A DNA stretch of 64,000 nucleotides from JAGQZY01 sp964588335. Lineage in GTDB: Bacteria > Bdellovibrionota > Bdellovibrionia > Bdellovibrionales > JAGQZY01. The position numbers and the translations under genes were made by a program. Within the stretch, counting starts at the first letter, position 1; the number at the start of each line of letters is the position of its first letter. Of this stretch, positions 25,019 to 33,289 are shown one piece after another. The notes beneath the pieces are model-generated. The model made no database searches. It was not told where the DNA came from and saw only the letters and a list, made by a program, of their open reading frames with translations. The DNA lies in assembly GCA_964588335.1 (NCBI GenBank), contig CAZPOV010000015.1:1-64000 (forward strand), written 5' to 3'.

Positions 25019-25782
25019 TGACGTTACTTGTCCGAATGAGTCTTATTGGAATTGTGTTTTTTTGCCCGATGCTGTGGGCGCAGGACTTTCAAGTCCCCAC
25101 CTTAAAGAGTCACGTTAACGATTACGCTAAGGTTCTACCAGCAGCAACTGAAAGAAAGCTCAATGCCATCCTGGCTCAAGTCAAATCCAAGGCTGGAATA
25201 GAAATGGCGATTCTGACAGTGGACACACTCGATGGAGTTCCTATCGAGATGGCTTCGATTCAAGTGACTGACAAGTGGCAACTTGGAACAGCCAAAGAAG
25301 ACAAAGGCCTGTTGCTTTTCCTAGCCATCAATGATCGGAAACTGCGCTTGGAGGTGGGCCAAGGCTTAGAAGGCAACCTGACCGACGCTGAAAGCAATCG
25401 AATCATAGAGCAAACCATGGTGCCCCTATTAAAAAGCCAAGACTATGAAAATGCCGTCTTACTCGGCAGCTATCAGGCTTTGTCCCGAGCCGCTCCTGAC
25501 AAAGATATCAAAGCTATTTACGATGGTGTCCCAGTTCGTAAACTCAGAAACTCGTCAAACAGAGAGCGTTCACCACAACGCTGGATTGTTCTCCTGTTTT
25601 GGATCATTGTTATTTTTGGCGGCGGACGCAGCGGACTCCTTCCCCTTTTACTTTTGGGTGGAATGGGCGGTGGTTTTCGCGGCGGACGTGGCGGTTTTGG
25701 TGGCGGCGGCTTTGGCGGTGGTGGCGGTGGCCTTGGCGGCGGCGGCGGCTTCAGTGGCGGCGGTGCTTCAGGAGGATGGTGA
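25018..25782 (+). CDS. TPM-domain protein with glycine-rich C terminus (YgcG-like)
   Basis: A 254-residue protein, GTG start overlapping the lemA stop. A signal peptide (to WAQ, about residue 22) is followed by a TPM domain (about 28-165; 'HVNDYAKVLPAATERKLNAIL', 'RKLRLEVGQGLEGNLTD'), a membrane helix (about 193-210) and a tail of almost only Gly with a few Phe, Arg and Ser (215-254). This LemA plus TPM/Gly-rich pair is widespread in Gram-negatives; some TPM domains are phosphatase-like. The GC-rich tail also opens long spurious frames on both strands. The next gene starts inside its stop codon. Confidence 0.87.
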   Translation: MTLLVRMSLIGIVFFCPMLWAQDFQVPTLKSHVNDYAKVLPAATERKLNAILAQVKSKAGIEMAILTVDTLDGVPIEMASIQVTDKWQLGTAKEDKGLLLFLAINDRKLRLEVGQGLEGNLTDAESNRIIEQTMVPLLKSQDYENAVLLGSYQALSRAAPDKDIKAIYDGVPVRKLRNSSNRERSPQRWIVLLFWIIVIFGGGRSGLLPLLLLGGMGGGFRGGRGGFGGGGFGGGGGGLGGGGGFSGGGASGGW

Positions 25783-26438
25783 TGGCCAATCCAAAATGGT
25801 TGAAAAATTATATAAGTGCAGCTGAGCACGAACAAATCGAGACGGCGGTAAAACAAGCCGAAACCAAAACCGCAGGCGAAGTGGTGCCAATGGTGGTGCG
25901 ACGGTCATCGACGGTGGGACATGTCCCGATCATTCTTCTGTTTGCTTTTTCGCTGCTATTTTTTGTTTTCGATATTGATTACTGGCAAACCGAATGGATC
26001 GCTCTCCCCCACTGGCTATTAATCATCATAGATTTGTTTGCCTTAGTACTTTTAGTTCGAGTCCTGTCTCCATTACCATGGGTGGAGCGCATGCTGACTC
26101 CTAAAGATGATCAGGCTTTGCAGGTTGAACAACGGGCTATCAATGAATTTTACAACCATCGCTTGGATCACACCGAACACGCCACTGGAATTCTAATTTA
26201 CGTATCGTTGATGGAACACCGAGCGGTTGTTCTTGGAGACCAAGCCATATCAAAAAAGATTCCACAGGATAAATGGCAAGAGACCGTGGATCGCCTCCTT
26301 AAAGGTGTTAAGCGAAAAAACCTGGCTCAGGGATTTTCTGAGGCCATAGGCCTTTGTGGTGAAATACTGGAAGAGCATTTTCCCATCCAGCCCAATGATA
26401 AGAATGAATTAAGAAACCAATTGATCGTTAAAGAATAA
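25782..26438 (+). CDS. TPM-domain membrane protein
   Basis: A 218-residue protein. ATG 25782 overlaps the previous stop (TGATG) and follows GGAGG by six bases; longer frames to the left run through the Gly-rich tail of the neighbour and are not real. The N-terminal 'AAEHEQIETAVKQAETKTAGEVVPMVV' starts a TPM domain. Two membrane helices (about residues 48-66 and 77-97) interrupt it, and the rest of the domain follows (about 110-205). It is the second TPM protein of the lemA operon and probably works with it in the inner membrane. Confidence 0.82.
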   Translation: MANPKWLKNYISAAEHEQIETAVKQAETKTAGEVVPMVVRRSSTVGHVPIILLFAFSLLFFVFDIDYWQTEWIALPHWLLIIIDLFALVLLVRVLSPLPWVERMLTPKDDQALQVEQRAINEFYNHRLDHTEHATGILIYVSLMEHRAVVLGDQAISKKIPQDKWQETVDRLLKGVKRKNLAQGFSEAIGLCGEILEEHFPIQPNDKNELRNQLIVKE

Positions 26439-26459
26439 AAGGCCTCAAGCCAGACAAAA

Positions 26460-26484
26460 AAAACCACAGAGGGTCTGTGGTTTT
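26460..26484. terminator. Bidirectional terminator
   Basis: Perfect 11-bp stem (AAAACCACAGA / TCTGTGGTTTT, loop GGG) with A runs upstream and T runs downstream. It serves the lemA operon (plus) and the convergent gene at 26510 (minus). Confidence 0.88.
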
Positions 26485-26509
26485 TGTATTTTGTATTTTA
26501 GCTTGGTGA

Positions 26510-26797
26510 TTACTTCAACAAACAGCGTTTTTTTGCACCGATAAAAGTGGAACGGGCCCAAGCCGAAGCCAAAACCTGACCGTTTTGATTGTACACAGTA
26601 TAAACAACGCCTTTTTTAGCATTCTTATCAATGACTCCAAAATCACTTTTAGAAAATTTCACCTGACAAGCACGCGACGTCATGGCCTTCGCCCAACCAT
26701 CTTCCGATGGAAAATCATTGCTTGAAATGTTTGGAAAGTTAAACGCGAAAGCGTTGGCAACAAATAATAAAATAGAAAACGTAAGTATAGACTTCAT
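26510..26797 (-). CDS. Small secreted protein
   Basis: A 95-residue protein with signal peptide (MKSILTFSILLFVANAFA), good ribosome site (GGGGGAGA) and a sigma-70-type promoter at 26828-26856. The mature domain has two cysteines (one mid-domain, one three residues before the end) and is basic. No family recognised. Confidence 0.75.
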   Translation of the reverse strand: MKSILTFSILLFVANAFAFNFPNISSNDFPSEDGWAKAMTSRACQVKFSKSDFGVIDKNAKKGVVYTVYNQNGQVLASAWARSTFIGAKKRCLLK

Positions 26798-26827
26798 ATA
26801 TCTCCCCCTATGGATTTTTCTGACCTG

Positions 26828-26856
26828 GTTTTATTGAACTTCCAGTCACAAGTCAA
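26828..26856 (-). promoter_or_regulatory. Sigma-70-type promoter of the 26510-26797 gene
   Basis: On the minus strand TTGACT, a 17-base spacer, then TAAAAC, about 30 bases before the ATG. Confidence 0.5.
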
Positions 26857-27007
26857 TTTTTCCCATCGTCAGTTTTGGTTTTATCTGTCAATAAAGGAAA
26901 GATAAATTGCCCTGTCTTTTTAAAGGCTTACCGTCTTCTTCCACAGGGCGTTGAAAGATCCGGAAAGATTTACAAGGCCTTTCCGCAATCTCACGCCAGC
27001 CTTGATC

Positions 27008-27382
27008 TTACAACAGATAAGTGTCTTTGATGTCTTGGCAATGCCCCTCTTCGACGTAACTCTGTTTCGGCTTTCTGACTTCAGCACCCACTGGCACCAC
27101 CTGACCATTTTCAAGAGCCCCTAAAGTGGCCTCGAGGATGATCTCGCACTCGGTAAATTCAGGATGACCGATGACCGGTGCAAACGAAATATCAACCCGC
27201 TGCACAGCCGGGCTAAAACCGAAGGCTAAACCTTTGGCAAGAATCTTGTTCGAAAACAATGCATAGGACGAAAGAATACTGTCAATTTGCGATTTGTCGG
27301 AAACCTGCAAAGAGGCGACGTCTGCCGCGTTTAAAAACGAAGAAAAAAGCACAAGTGTCACGATTGAAATGATTTTTTTCAT
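27008..27382 (-). CDS. Small secreted protein
   Basis: A 124-residue protein. Start ATG 27382 follows GGGGAGG and begins the signal peptide (MKKIISIVTLVLFSSFLNA). The mature part carries two cysteines (in ECEII-like and GHCQD contexts). No family recognised. The preceding 210 bases (26798-27007) hold no gene. Confidence 0.75.
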   Translation of the reverse strand: MKKIISIVTLVLFSSFLNAADVASLQVSDKSQIDSILSSYALFSNKILAKGLAFGFSPAVQRVDISFAPVIGHPEFTECEIILEATLGALENGQVVPVGAEVRKPKQSYVEEGHCQDIKDTYLL

Positions 27383-27468
27383 GAAAATCCTCCCCTTAGA
27401 AAATAACAACGGACATTGCTGTTCCGTCTGCCATTGTTTAGTCGAAGATGGCCGTTTGTGTAAGGATT

Positions 27469-27498
27469 TTTATGGGCGTTAACATCAATTGTTGTCAA
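27469..27498 (-). promoter_or_regulatory. Sigma-70-type promoter of the 27008-27382 gene
   Basis: Perfect -35 TTGACA, 18-base spacer, -10 CATAAA on the minus strand, about 90 bases before the ATG. Confidence 0.45.
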
Positions 27499-27565
27499 AC
27501 ATAGACAGACTGAGTTTTATCTACCACCGAAATTCTCTGTCTGCCTTGTCAGTTCTTTTCAAACC

Positions 27566-29119
27566 TCAATCATAATCTTCATCCAGAGAGCCGAGAAAGG
27601 CCTCCAAGGCTTCGAAGTCGTGTGGCATGATGTGCATGGCCTTGAGCATCGGGTCCGCATTCACAAGCCTTCCATCTCTTGCCATGTGAGACGCCGCAAA
27701 ATAAAGACGCAAAACCTGACGCAGGTCCTTACCCATTCCATTGTGGAGGTATGGGCCAGTTTGCCCCAAGGTCCGCAACGTGGTGGTTTTAAAAGCACCC
27801 AACGAATAGGAGAGGTAGTCATCAGGGGCCCAGTTCGAACAATCGGGATGACGAGCCGATTCACAAAGATTGGCTTTCAATTGTTTTTGCACAGACTGTT
27901 TGTCGGGGTGACCGATAACATTCCAAACCCCTAGGTCGACAGCTTCAAGGCTTGTGATGACAGGCTCCTGAGCGAACACACCCTGCCATTGGGGGTGTTT
28001 GGCTGTTGCCGTTAAATACTTCTGACTTTGTTTCTGGCGCTGTTCCCAATCGGGCCATTTCAGCTGACTAAAAGCACCGCCTCCGTGCACCTGATCGTAT
28101 TCGATTTGGCTCACACCTGTATTGTGAAAGTTAAAGTCTGTAAAATCAGGGGGCTGGTGACACGAAACACATTGCCCGCGAGTGAAAAAAGTTTTCATTC
28201 CCCGTAATTCAAGCTCGCCAAACTTGGCATCGTGGTTATGATAATTCAAGGGCGAGGCACCGACAAACTTCCATTGTTTTTTGTAGTTCAGTTGATCGCG
28301 CAGATACTGTAGATAGTGCTGAGGGGTTTCGTTGTTGCGTGGTCCTCGCCGCAAACCATTGACCTTTAAAAATTGGTCATAGGCTGTGCCACTGTAGTGC
28401 CCCTGTGAGTCTCTTGTAAAATCCAAACTCTGCATGTAAATCGCAATGGTTTGGCAGACCTGCTCACGCACCTCCTGATCAGACAACTGCGACAGATTAA
28501 TTCCCAACTGTGCAAAATTTTTCTGATAACTTTCGTGCAGTTCGGTATCCAGAGGATAACTTCCATCATCTTTCCGAAGCACATCGACAATGTGTTTTTT
28601 TGCTAATGTCTGTTCTTGGGGAAGCCACCCCATATTGCGTCCGACCAAAGTGGCACAGGTTAAATCTTTGCCAGAGAAAAACTCTCCATCCCAATGCAAT
28701 GGTTTGCCCTCTTGTCGAGTTGAAATCACCATATTCATACTGTTGCGCAAAGTCTTTTTCCCAGCATCCGATCGTTTCGGAATAAGACTGCGACTATCAA
28801 AGTCATTATAGGCAAAAACCAAATGCGGATTGTTACTGGAATGGGCCTGGTCCACCATGTGGCAGGAGGCACAACTGATCTGTTGCCCCTTCAGTGGATG
28901 TGGCACTAGACCCGAAGGTGTGGTTAGGTTTTCTAGGACAGCATCGCCATGGGGCAAACGGCTGTTCCACTGCCCCTGATTCTGATTAAAAAACGAGTGA
29001 GAAAATCGATCGTCTTTGAAAAGCTTTTCGCCCAACTGAACATCAAAAGGGTCTTCTTCTTGGCCCCATGACAACTGAAAAGTAAAAACCACGAGTGATA
29101 GACATAAGACTTTAAACAT
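27566..29119 (-). CDS. Dihaem cytochrome c peroxidase / MauG-family protein
   Basis: A 517-residue periplasmic protein (signal peptide ends SWGQ). Two haem c sites are visible: CASCH (Cys83, Cys86, His87) and CVSCH (Cys317, Cys320, His321). The C-terminal 'TLRTLGQTGPYLHNG' is the usual Met/His-ligand region of the bacterial CcpA/MauG family. Classic members reduce H2O2 with electrons from small cytochromes, while others oxidise proteins. At 517 residues it is longer than classic CcpA (about 340), with extra sequence around the first haem, so substrate is uncertain. A sigma-70 promoter lies at 29144-29172. Confidence 0.88.
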   Translation of the reverse strand: MFKVLCLSLVVFTFQLSWGQEEDPFDVQLGEKLFKDDRFSHSFFNQNQGQWNSRLPHGDAVLENLTTPSGLVPHPLKGQQISCASCHMVDQAHSSNNPHLVFAYNDFDSRSLIPKRSDAGKKTLRNSMNMVISTRQEGKPLHWDGEFFSGKDLTCATLVGRNMGWLPQEQTLAKKHIVDVLRKDDGSYPLDTELHESYQKNFAQLGINLSQLSDQEVREQVCQTIAIYMQSLDFTRDSQGHYSGTAYDQFLKVNGLRRGPRNNETPQHYLQYLRDQLNYKKQWKFVGASPLNYHNHDAKFGELELRGMKTFFTRGQCVSCHQPPDFTDFNFHNTGVSQIEYDQVHGGGAFSQLKWPDWEQRQKQSQKYLTATAKHPQWQGVFAQEPVITSLEAVDLGVWNVIGHPDKQSVQKQLKANLCESARHPDCSNWAPDDYLSYSLGAFKTTTLRTLGQTGPYLHNGMGKDLRQVLRLYFAASHMARDGRLVNADPMLKAMHIMPHDFEALEAFLGSLDEDYD

Positions 29120-29143
29120 TAGCCCCTCCCGACAAAGGCCTTT

Positions 29144-29172
29144 AATATAGCTCTTTCGACCCTTCGGTCAAA
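29144..29172 (-). promoter_or_regulatory. Sigma-70-type promoter of the dihaem peroxidase
   Basis: Minus-strand TTGACC, 17-base spacer, TATATT (five of six to consensus), about 25 bases before the ATG at 29119. Confidence 0.6.
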
Positions 29173-29249
29173 AGAAAACCCGGTCACCCCATGTACAATG
29201 GGTCTAACTGAAAAGGTATTGAAAGCACGATCTCAATGTTGTGATTCGA

Positions 29250-30392
29250 CTACGCGCTCGGCGATTGAGACTTTCTAAACTCGGAGGGAGTTTGCCCCGT
29301 GATTTTCTTAAAAGCCAAATTGAATGATGATTTTGAATTGAAACCGGCCTGAAAAGCAATATCCAAAATTGTCTCACTTTCATGAGACGGATCGGTCAAT
29401 AGCTCCTGGACCTGCCGAACTCGGTAGGTATTGATAAGGTCGTAAAAGTTTTTTCCCAATCCAAACCGAATGACTTGCGAAAGCAAGTAACTGGGAATCG
29501 TCATATTATGAGCTAAGTCCTCGAGCTTTAAATTGGGGTTTTCGTAAACTTTTGTTTCCTCCATCAAATGGATCAGTCGATCCGATAGAACTTGGATGCG
29601 TTCTTCAGTAAGAGATGAACTTTGATAAGGTTCACCATCGGTTTTCGTTTTGTCCAGTGACTGTCGATCAGGCAAGGTGGCACTGTTTTCTTCAGCACTC
29701 AAGAAACACATACGTAAGGCTTCAAGCATATTTGAAAAGAAAATCAACGGAACATAGGCAGACAGAGTGAAAGGTAACATCAGATGGTCCATTGCCAGTG
29801 CCAATACCGTCATCGCCAGGCCCGCTAAAATATAGGGATCTTTGGAGCCGAGGTAGACTCGAATAAGAAGATAAGACGTGGCGATGATATTAATAAGACT
29901 TGAAAGCCCAAGAAGAATATTGGGAAATAACTTTGGGGCTCCCAAACGGGCCGTATAGGAGTCCACAAAAAAGTTTCCGGTGGTTAAAGGTTCTCCTTGA
30001 AAATAAAGATCATGCCCTGTGAGCCAGAACCACAATAAGGGAGTGGTAGATAGAACTCCTAAAACAATCTGACCGCTATAATAAAAATATTTAAGCCAAC
30101 GAGGAATCGCCACAAAATAGCTAAGGGACTTCATGTAATAGTAGAACATGATGAAAAGAACCGGCTGCAAGCCAACCGCATAGTACCAGGTGAAATTCAC
30201 AGAGAACATTCGTGAATGGGTGATGGCAATATTCAGAGCAAAGAGCGCACTGAAAAAGCAGAACAGAGCCAGGTCACGCGCCCTGGCGTGTCCCCTTGCT
30301 TTATAGATCCAGGCTTGCCCGGCCCCTAAAGTGAGAAGGACAAGTGTACAGGCAAAACCGATTCCTGGATAAATGGCTGTTATAAACTCCAT
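29250..30392 (-). CDS. Membrane-anchored AraC-family transcription regulator
   Basis: A 380-residue protein. The first ~235 residues hold about seven hydrophobic helices; the last ~100 residues carry an AraC/XylS double helix-turn-helix ('ILDIAFQAGFNSKSSFNLAFKKITGQTPSEFRKS'). Membrane-anchored AraC regulators of this type bind DNA from the membrane in response to an envelope signal. Start ATG 30392 has no clear ribosome site. It lies upstream of the peroxidase on the same strand, 130 bases apart, and may regulate it, but this is inference. Confidence 0.88.
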   Translation of the reverse strand: MEFITAIYPGIGFACTLVLLTLGAGQAWIYKARGHARARDLALFCFFSALFALNIAITHSRMFSVNFTWYYAVGLQPVLFIMFYYYMKSLSYFVAIPRWLKYFYYSGQIVLGVLSTTPLLWFWLTGHDLYFQGEPLTTGNFFVDSYTARLGAPKLFPNILLGLSSLINIIATSYLLIRVYLGSKDPYILAGLAMTVLALAMDHLMLPFTLSAYVPLIFFSNMLEALRMCFLSAEENSATLPDRQSLDKTKTDGEPYQSSSLTEERIQVLSDRLIHLMEETKVYENPNLKLEDLAHNMTIPSYLLSQVIRFGLGKNFYDLINTYRVRQVQELLTDPSHESETILDIAFQAGFNSKSSFNLAFKKITGQTPSEFRKSQSPSA

Positions 30393-30463
30393 CGCAGCAT
30401 ATTGACCGACACTGTCTCACTTATCAAGATCATTTCACTTACGAACAATTGTTTGGGAACGAA

Positions 30464-31915
30464 TTAAATCGAAAAATCATCCGTTTTAAACTTCTCTAGT
30501 TTATAAATATCGCGAGCTGTCCAGTTTTGCGCCTCTTCTAAGTGCACTTGTTTTATTTTTTCAGAAAATTCGAGATCAGCCAAGCTGCGTGCCACTCGTA
30601 ACAGACTGAGTCTTCGACGATGACTTTTCGAATGAGGAATAAAGCTCTCATCAATGCTTTCGGCCAGCATGGCTTTTAACTGTTTCAGAGAAAGCCTTTG
30701 GTTGGCCAAAGTCTGCTGTCGAGTGTTTGTTTGAAATAATCGGGCCTCGTCCACTTCTGCTTTTATGTCTTTTAAGGAAACCTTAACACTCAGCTTGGGT
30801 TTGCCGACGATATGAAAAAGAGCGAATCGATCGAGAAAGGGCCCACTGAGTTTTTCAACATAGCTTCTTAAGCGTAAGCTTGAACATTGGCAGCGGTAGG
30901 TGGCTCCTGGTTGAAACTGCCCACACGGACAAAGATTAGTGGTCGCTAAAATCAAAGAATCGGCAGGAAAAGTTTGGCGCGTGCCCATCCGGCTTAAATA
31001 GATAACTCCTTTCTCCATGGGTTCTCGGAGGGCACTTTGCACCAAAGGATGAAACTCTAGCAATTCGTCTAAAATCAAGGCTCCTCCGTGAGCCAGCGAG
31101 ATTTCACCAAACTTAAGGGGGCGGCCGCCACCGATCATAGACGATGGAGTGGCCGAATGGTGAGGCTGAACAACAGGGCGTCCCGCTAAATCTCTGCCTG
31201 AGAGCATCCAATATTTTTTCGCTTCTAAAAAGCTTTTCTCATCTGGAAGGTTTAAAATCGTCGCTAGGTTTTCAACCATGGTGGTTTTTCCACTTCCCGC
31301 AAAACCAGCTATCAACAAATTGTGCTCACCCAACGCGACCAAAGCCATCAAACGCGCCAGTGTGGAATCGAATTGCAATTCCGTATTGTAGGTTGGTTCA
31401 ATGGGCCTGAATTTCTCTGGCTGCCCCGGACGCCATTGGCGACTGGGAACATCTTTGAGTTCTTTGATTTCTTCCACATCAAATCTCCATGGCGATTCAC
31501 TGACTCCGGTTAAGACTAAATGCTGAAAGTTTTCAAAATTAAGAAACTCAAGATCCCGTGGCGCTTGCACCTCCCCTTTTAAAGTCAAGCTGCCGTAGCA
31601 GTAGTTCTTTTTGAAATCAAAATCGGCAACTTGCAGTTGCTCCGATTCAAGGAGGATGCCGAGAGCAATCGGCAGATCCAGCCCCTGTCCACTTTTCTTG
31701 AGATCATTGGGATGAAGATTGACCAAGGCTTGCTTTCCCGGAGGAATACGAAAACCTTGGTAGCGAAGCGCCGAGATAATACGCTTGGAGCTCTCACGAA
31801 TCATTTGATCCGGCAAACCCAAAATCTGAATCTGAGAAACCCCCGGGACGAGCACGACTTCAACGGTCATCGGACGAAATCCGAATTCTGTTTTAACAAA
31901 AGATCGAATAAACAT
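30464..31915 (-). CDS. comM: ComM/YifB-family Mg-chelatase-like AAA+ ATPase
   Basis: A 483-residue protein. The N-terminal domain matches ComM ('GLPDQMIRESSKRIISALRYQGF', 'VNLHPNDLKKSG'), and the AAA+ module has Walker A (GFAGSGKTT), Walker B region (ALILDELLEF) and the four-Cys loop (LCPCG...CQC). ComM is a hexameric branch-migration helicase that helps integrate incoming DNA in natural transformation. Length is slightly below the usual ~505. The start is ATG 31915 with a weak ribosome site. A long hairpin lies 190 bases upstream. Confidence 0.9.
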   Translation of the reverse strand: MFIRSFVKTEFGFRPMTVEVVLVPGVSQIQILGLPDQMIRESSKRIISALRYQGFRIPPGKQALVNLHPNDLKKSGQGLDLPIALGILLESEQLQVADFDFKKNYCYGSLTLKGEVQAPRDLEFLNFENFQHLVLTGVSESPWRFDVEEIKELKDVPSRQWRPGQPEKFRPIEPTYNTELQFDSTLARLMALVALGEHNLLIAGFAGSGKTTMVENLATILNLPDEKSFLEAKKYWMLSGRDLAGRPVVQPHHSATPSSMIGGGRPLKFGEISLAHGGALILDELLEFHPLVQSALREPMEKGVIYLSRMGTRQTFPADSLILATTNLCPCGQFQPGATYRCQCSSLRLRSYVEKLSGPFLDRFALFHIVGKPKLSVKVSLKDIKAEVDEARLFQTNTRQQTLANQRLSLKQLKAMLAESIDESFIPHSKSHRRRLSLLRVARSLADLEFSEKIKQVHLEEAQNWTARDIYKLEKFKTDDFSI

Positions 31916-32099
31916 ACCATCGCTTCATGCAATCAAAAGGACACGATGGAACTGAAAGAAATCGGATAAAAAGGAAAAAGAAGAGCAATTATGAATCCCA
32001 CATCCGAATTGACTCAAACCACCAAACTCACCCAAAAGATTTCAACGAAACAAAAAAAATGACTGAACCTCCCCCACTACTAATCAGTGATGGTTATTC

Positions 32100-32241
32100 T
32101 CTAATTGGAGCCTTTGCTAGCATACCTCCTAGCAAGACTCTGGTAAGCGTGACGCGTTTTCACCCGAAGGGTGAAATACCAGTGAGGGCAGGAGGCCCGC
32201 TCTTGATAGGAGGTATGCTAGCAAAGGCGCCAAGTCTTAGA
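32100..32241. repeat. Long structured inverted repeat (hairpin element)
   Basis: Arms 32105-32137 and 32201-32233 pair at 31 of 33 positions, with a perfect 22-bp core (32110-32131 with 32207-32228). After a 3-base bulge the stem continues by five pairs (32100-32104 / 32237-32241). The 63-base apical part folds again: CTGGTA/TACCAG (32140-32145, 32177-32182) enclosing GCG-TGA-CGC and TTTCACCC-GAA-GGGTGAAA, plus GGGC/GCCC (32186-32198). It sits in the gene-free stretch 31916-32289 between xer and comM. No target duplication is seen. It could be a non-autonomous mobile element, a recombination site or a structured RNA. The region outside the hairpin shows nothing else. Confidence 0.8.
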
Positions 32242-32289
32242 AACGACACCCGAGTGTTTGCAAATGAAGGCTAGTGAAAAACAGTTTGT

Positions 32290-33159
32290 TTATTCTGTGA
32301 GGTCAGACAGTGGGTGATGGTCGTCCACTGTTTCTTGCATCTTGCGAGTACTGACAGATGTATATATCTGCGTGGTTTGAATGCTGGAATGCCCGAGCAG
32401 TTTTTGAATCGATCGCAAATCGGCTCCCGATTCAAGCAAAGCTGTGGCACAGCCGTGGCGGAACTGGTGCGGGTGAATGGTTTTCTCGAAACCCGCTCGC
32501 TTGGACCAAGCGTCCAGCCAACGCCAAATATCAACACGCGACGGTCGCTTACCGCGATCATTGACTAAAATTGATGTCTCTGTCTCTTTGGCTAAATGAT
32601 GGCGGACTTGTCGCAAATAAACTTTTAACTCTTGCAAAAGATGATCAGTTAAGGGAACGGCTCTTTCTTTACCGCCTTTACCTTCCACTTTCAGCCAAGC
32701 ATCAGATTCATGAAAGTCAGAAAGATTAAACTGGATCAGCTCTGTCACCCGGCACCCCAAACCAAAAAGGAGAGTGAGAGTGATATGATTGCGTGCCGAT
32801 TTGTAAGGATCATCAACCGTGGCAGCAGCTTTTAGTTTTTTAAAATCTTCAAGGGTTAAAGCCGATGGCAACTTGGCTTCCACTTTCGGTGGACGAAGCT
32901 GAGACAGATCAGGGATTTTATCTCCCTGCTTCTCGCGAAACCGATAATAAGTTCGTATGCTACTGATCACCCGAGCTTGCGAGCGTGTCGACAGTTTGTT
33001 TTTGGTCATGTACTGATAAATTCCCATGATATCTTTATTTTTTTCTAGGAATTCAGAGAACAATTCAAGATCGCGACGGTACGCTAAGATGGTGTTTTGA
33101 GAACGTCCTCGTACATTTTTTAAATCGTCAAAAAATTCAACCCAATAAGGTAAAGCCAT
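32290..33159 (-). CDS. XerC/XerD-type tyrosine recombinase
   Basis: A 289-residue protein. The N-terminal SAM-like core-binding domain (1-90) is followed by the catalytic domain with Arg (GCRVTEL), Lys (GKGGKER), HxxR (HPHQFRH), His (LGHSSIQTTQIY) and the nucleophile Tyr in QIYTSV. Length and motifs match chromosomal XerC/XerD, which resolve chromosome dimers at dif with FtsK. Which of the two it is cannot be decided here. It carries no extra helix of the integron-integrase type. The long hairpin lies 49 bases downstream of its stop. Confidence 0.88.
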   Translation of the reverse strand: MALPYWVEFFDDLKNVRGRSQNTILAYRRDLELFSEFLEKNKDIMGIYQYMTKNKLSTRSQARVISSIRTYYRFREKQGDKIPDLSQLRPPKVEAKLPSALTLEDFKKLKAAATVDDPYKSARNHITLTLLFGLGCRVTELIQFNLSDFHESDAWLKVEGKGGKERAVPLTDHLLQELKVYLRQVRHHLAKETETSILVNDRGKRPSRVDIWRWLDAWSKRAGFEKTIHPHQFRHGCATALLESGADLRSIQKLLGHSSIQTTQIYTSVSTRKMQETVDDHHPLSDLTE

Positions 33160-33289
33160 AGTATCAGTCCATTTTCCTAAGCTTGATGATCCTGTGCTAA
33201 AGTCTAAGTCGCACTAAAAATATTGTTACATGAATTAGGGGGAATGCAAGGCTGCATCGCACATCGCAGTGACAGACAATGACTCTTTA

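Noticed and set aside
25518..25856. Long proline-rich and arginine/tryptophan-rich frames opposite and beside the Gly-rich tail
   Set aside because: They are by-products of the GGC/GGT repeat coding the glycine tail of the TPM protein.
32105..32233. Reading the long hairpin as an integron attC site
   Set aside because: No RYYYAAC/GTTRRRY core boxes, no cassette array, and the neighbour is an ordinary Xer protein.
31927..32274. Open frame of 115 codons on the plus strand
   Set aside because: It runs through both arms of the long hairpin, has no ribosome site and a low-complexity basic N terminus.
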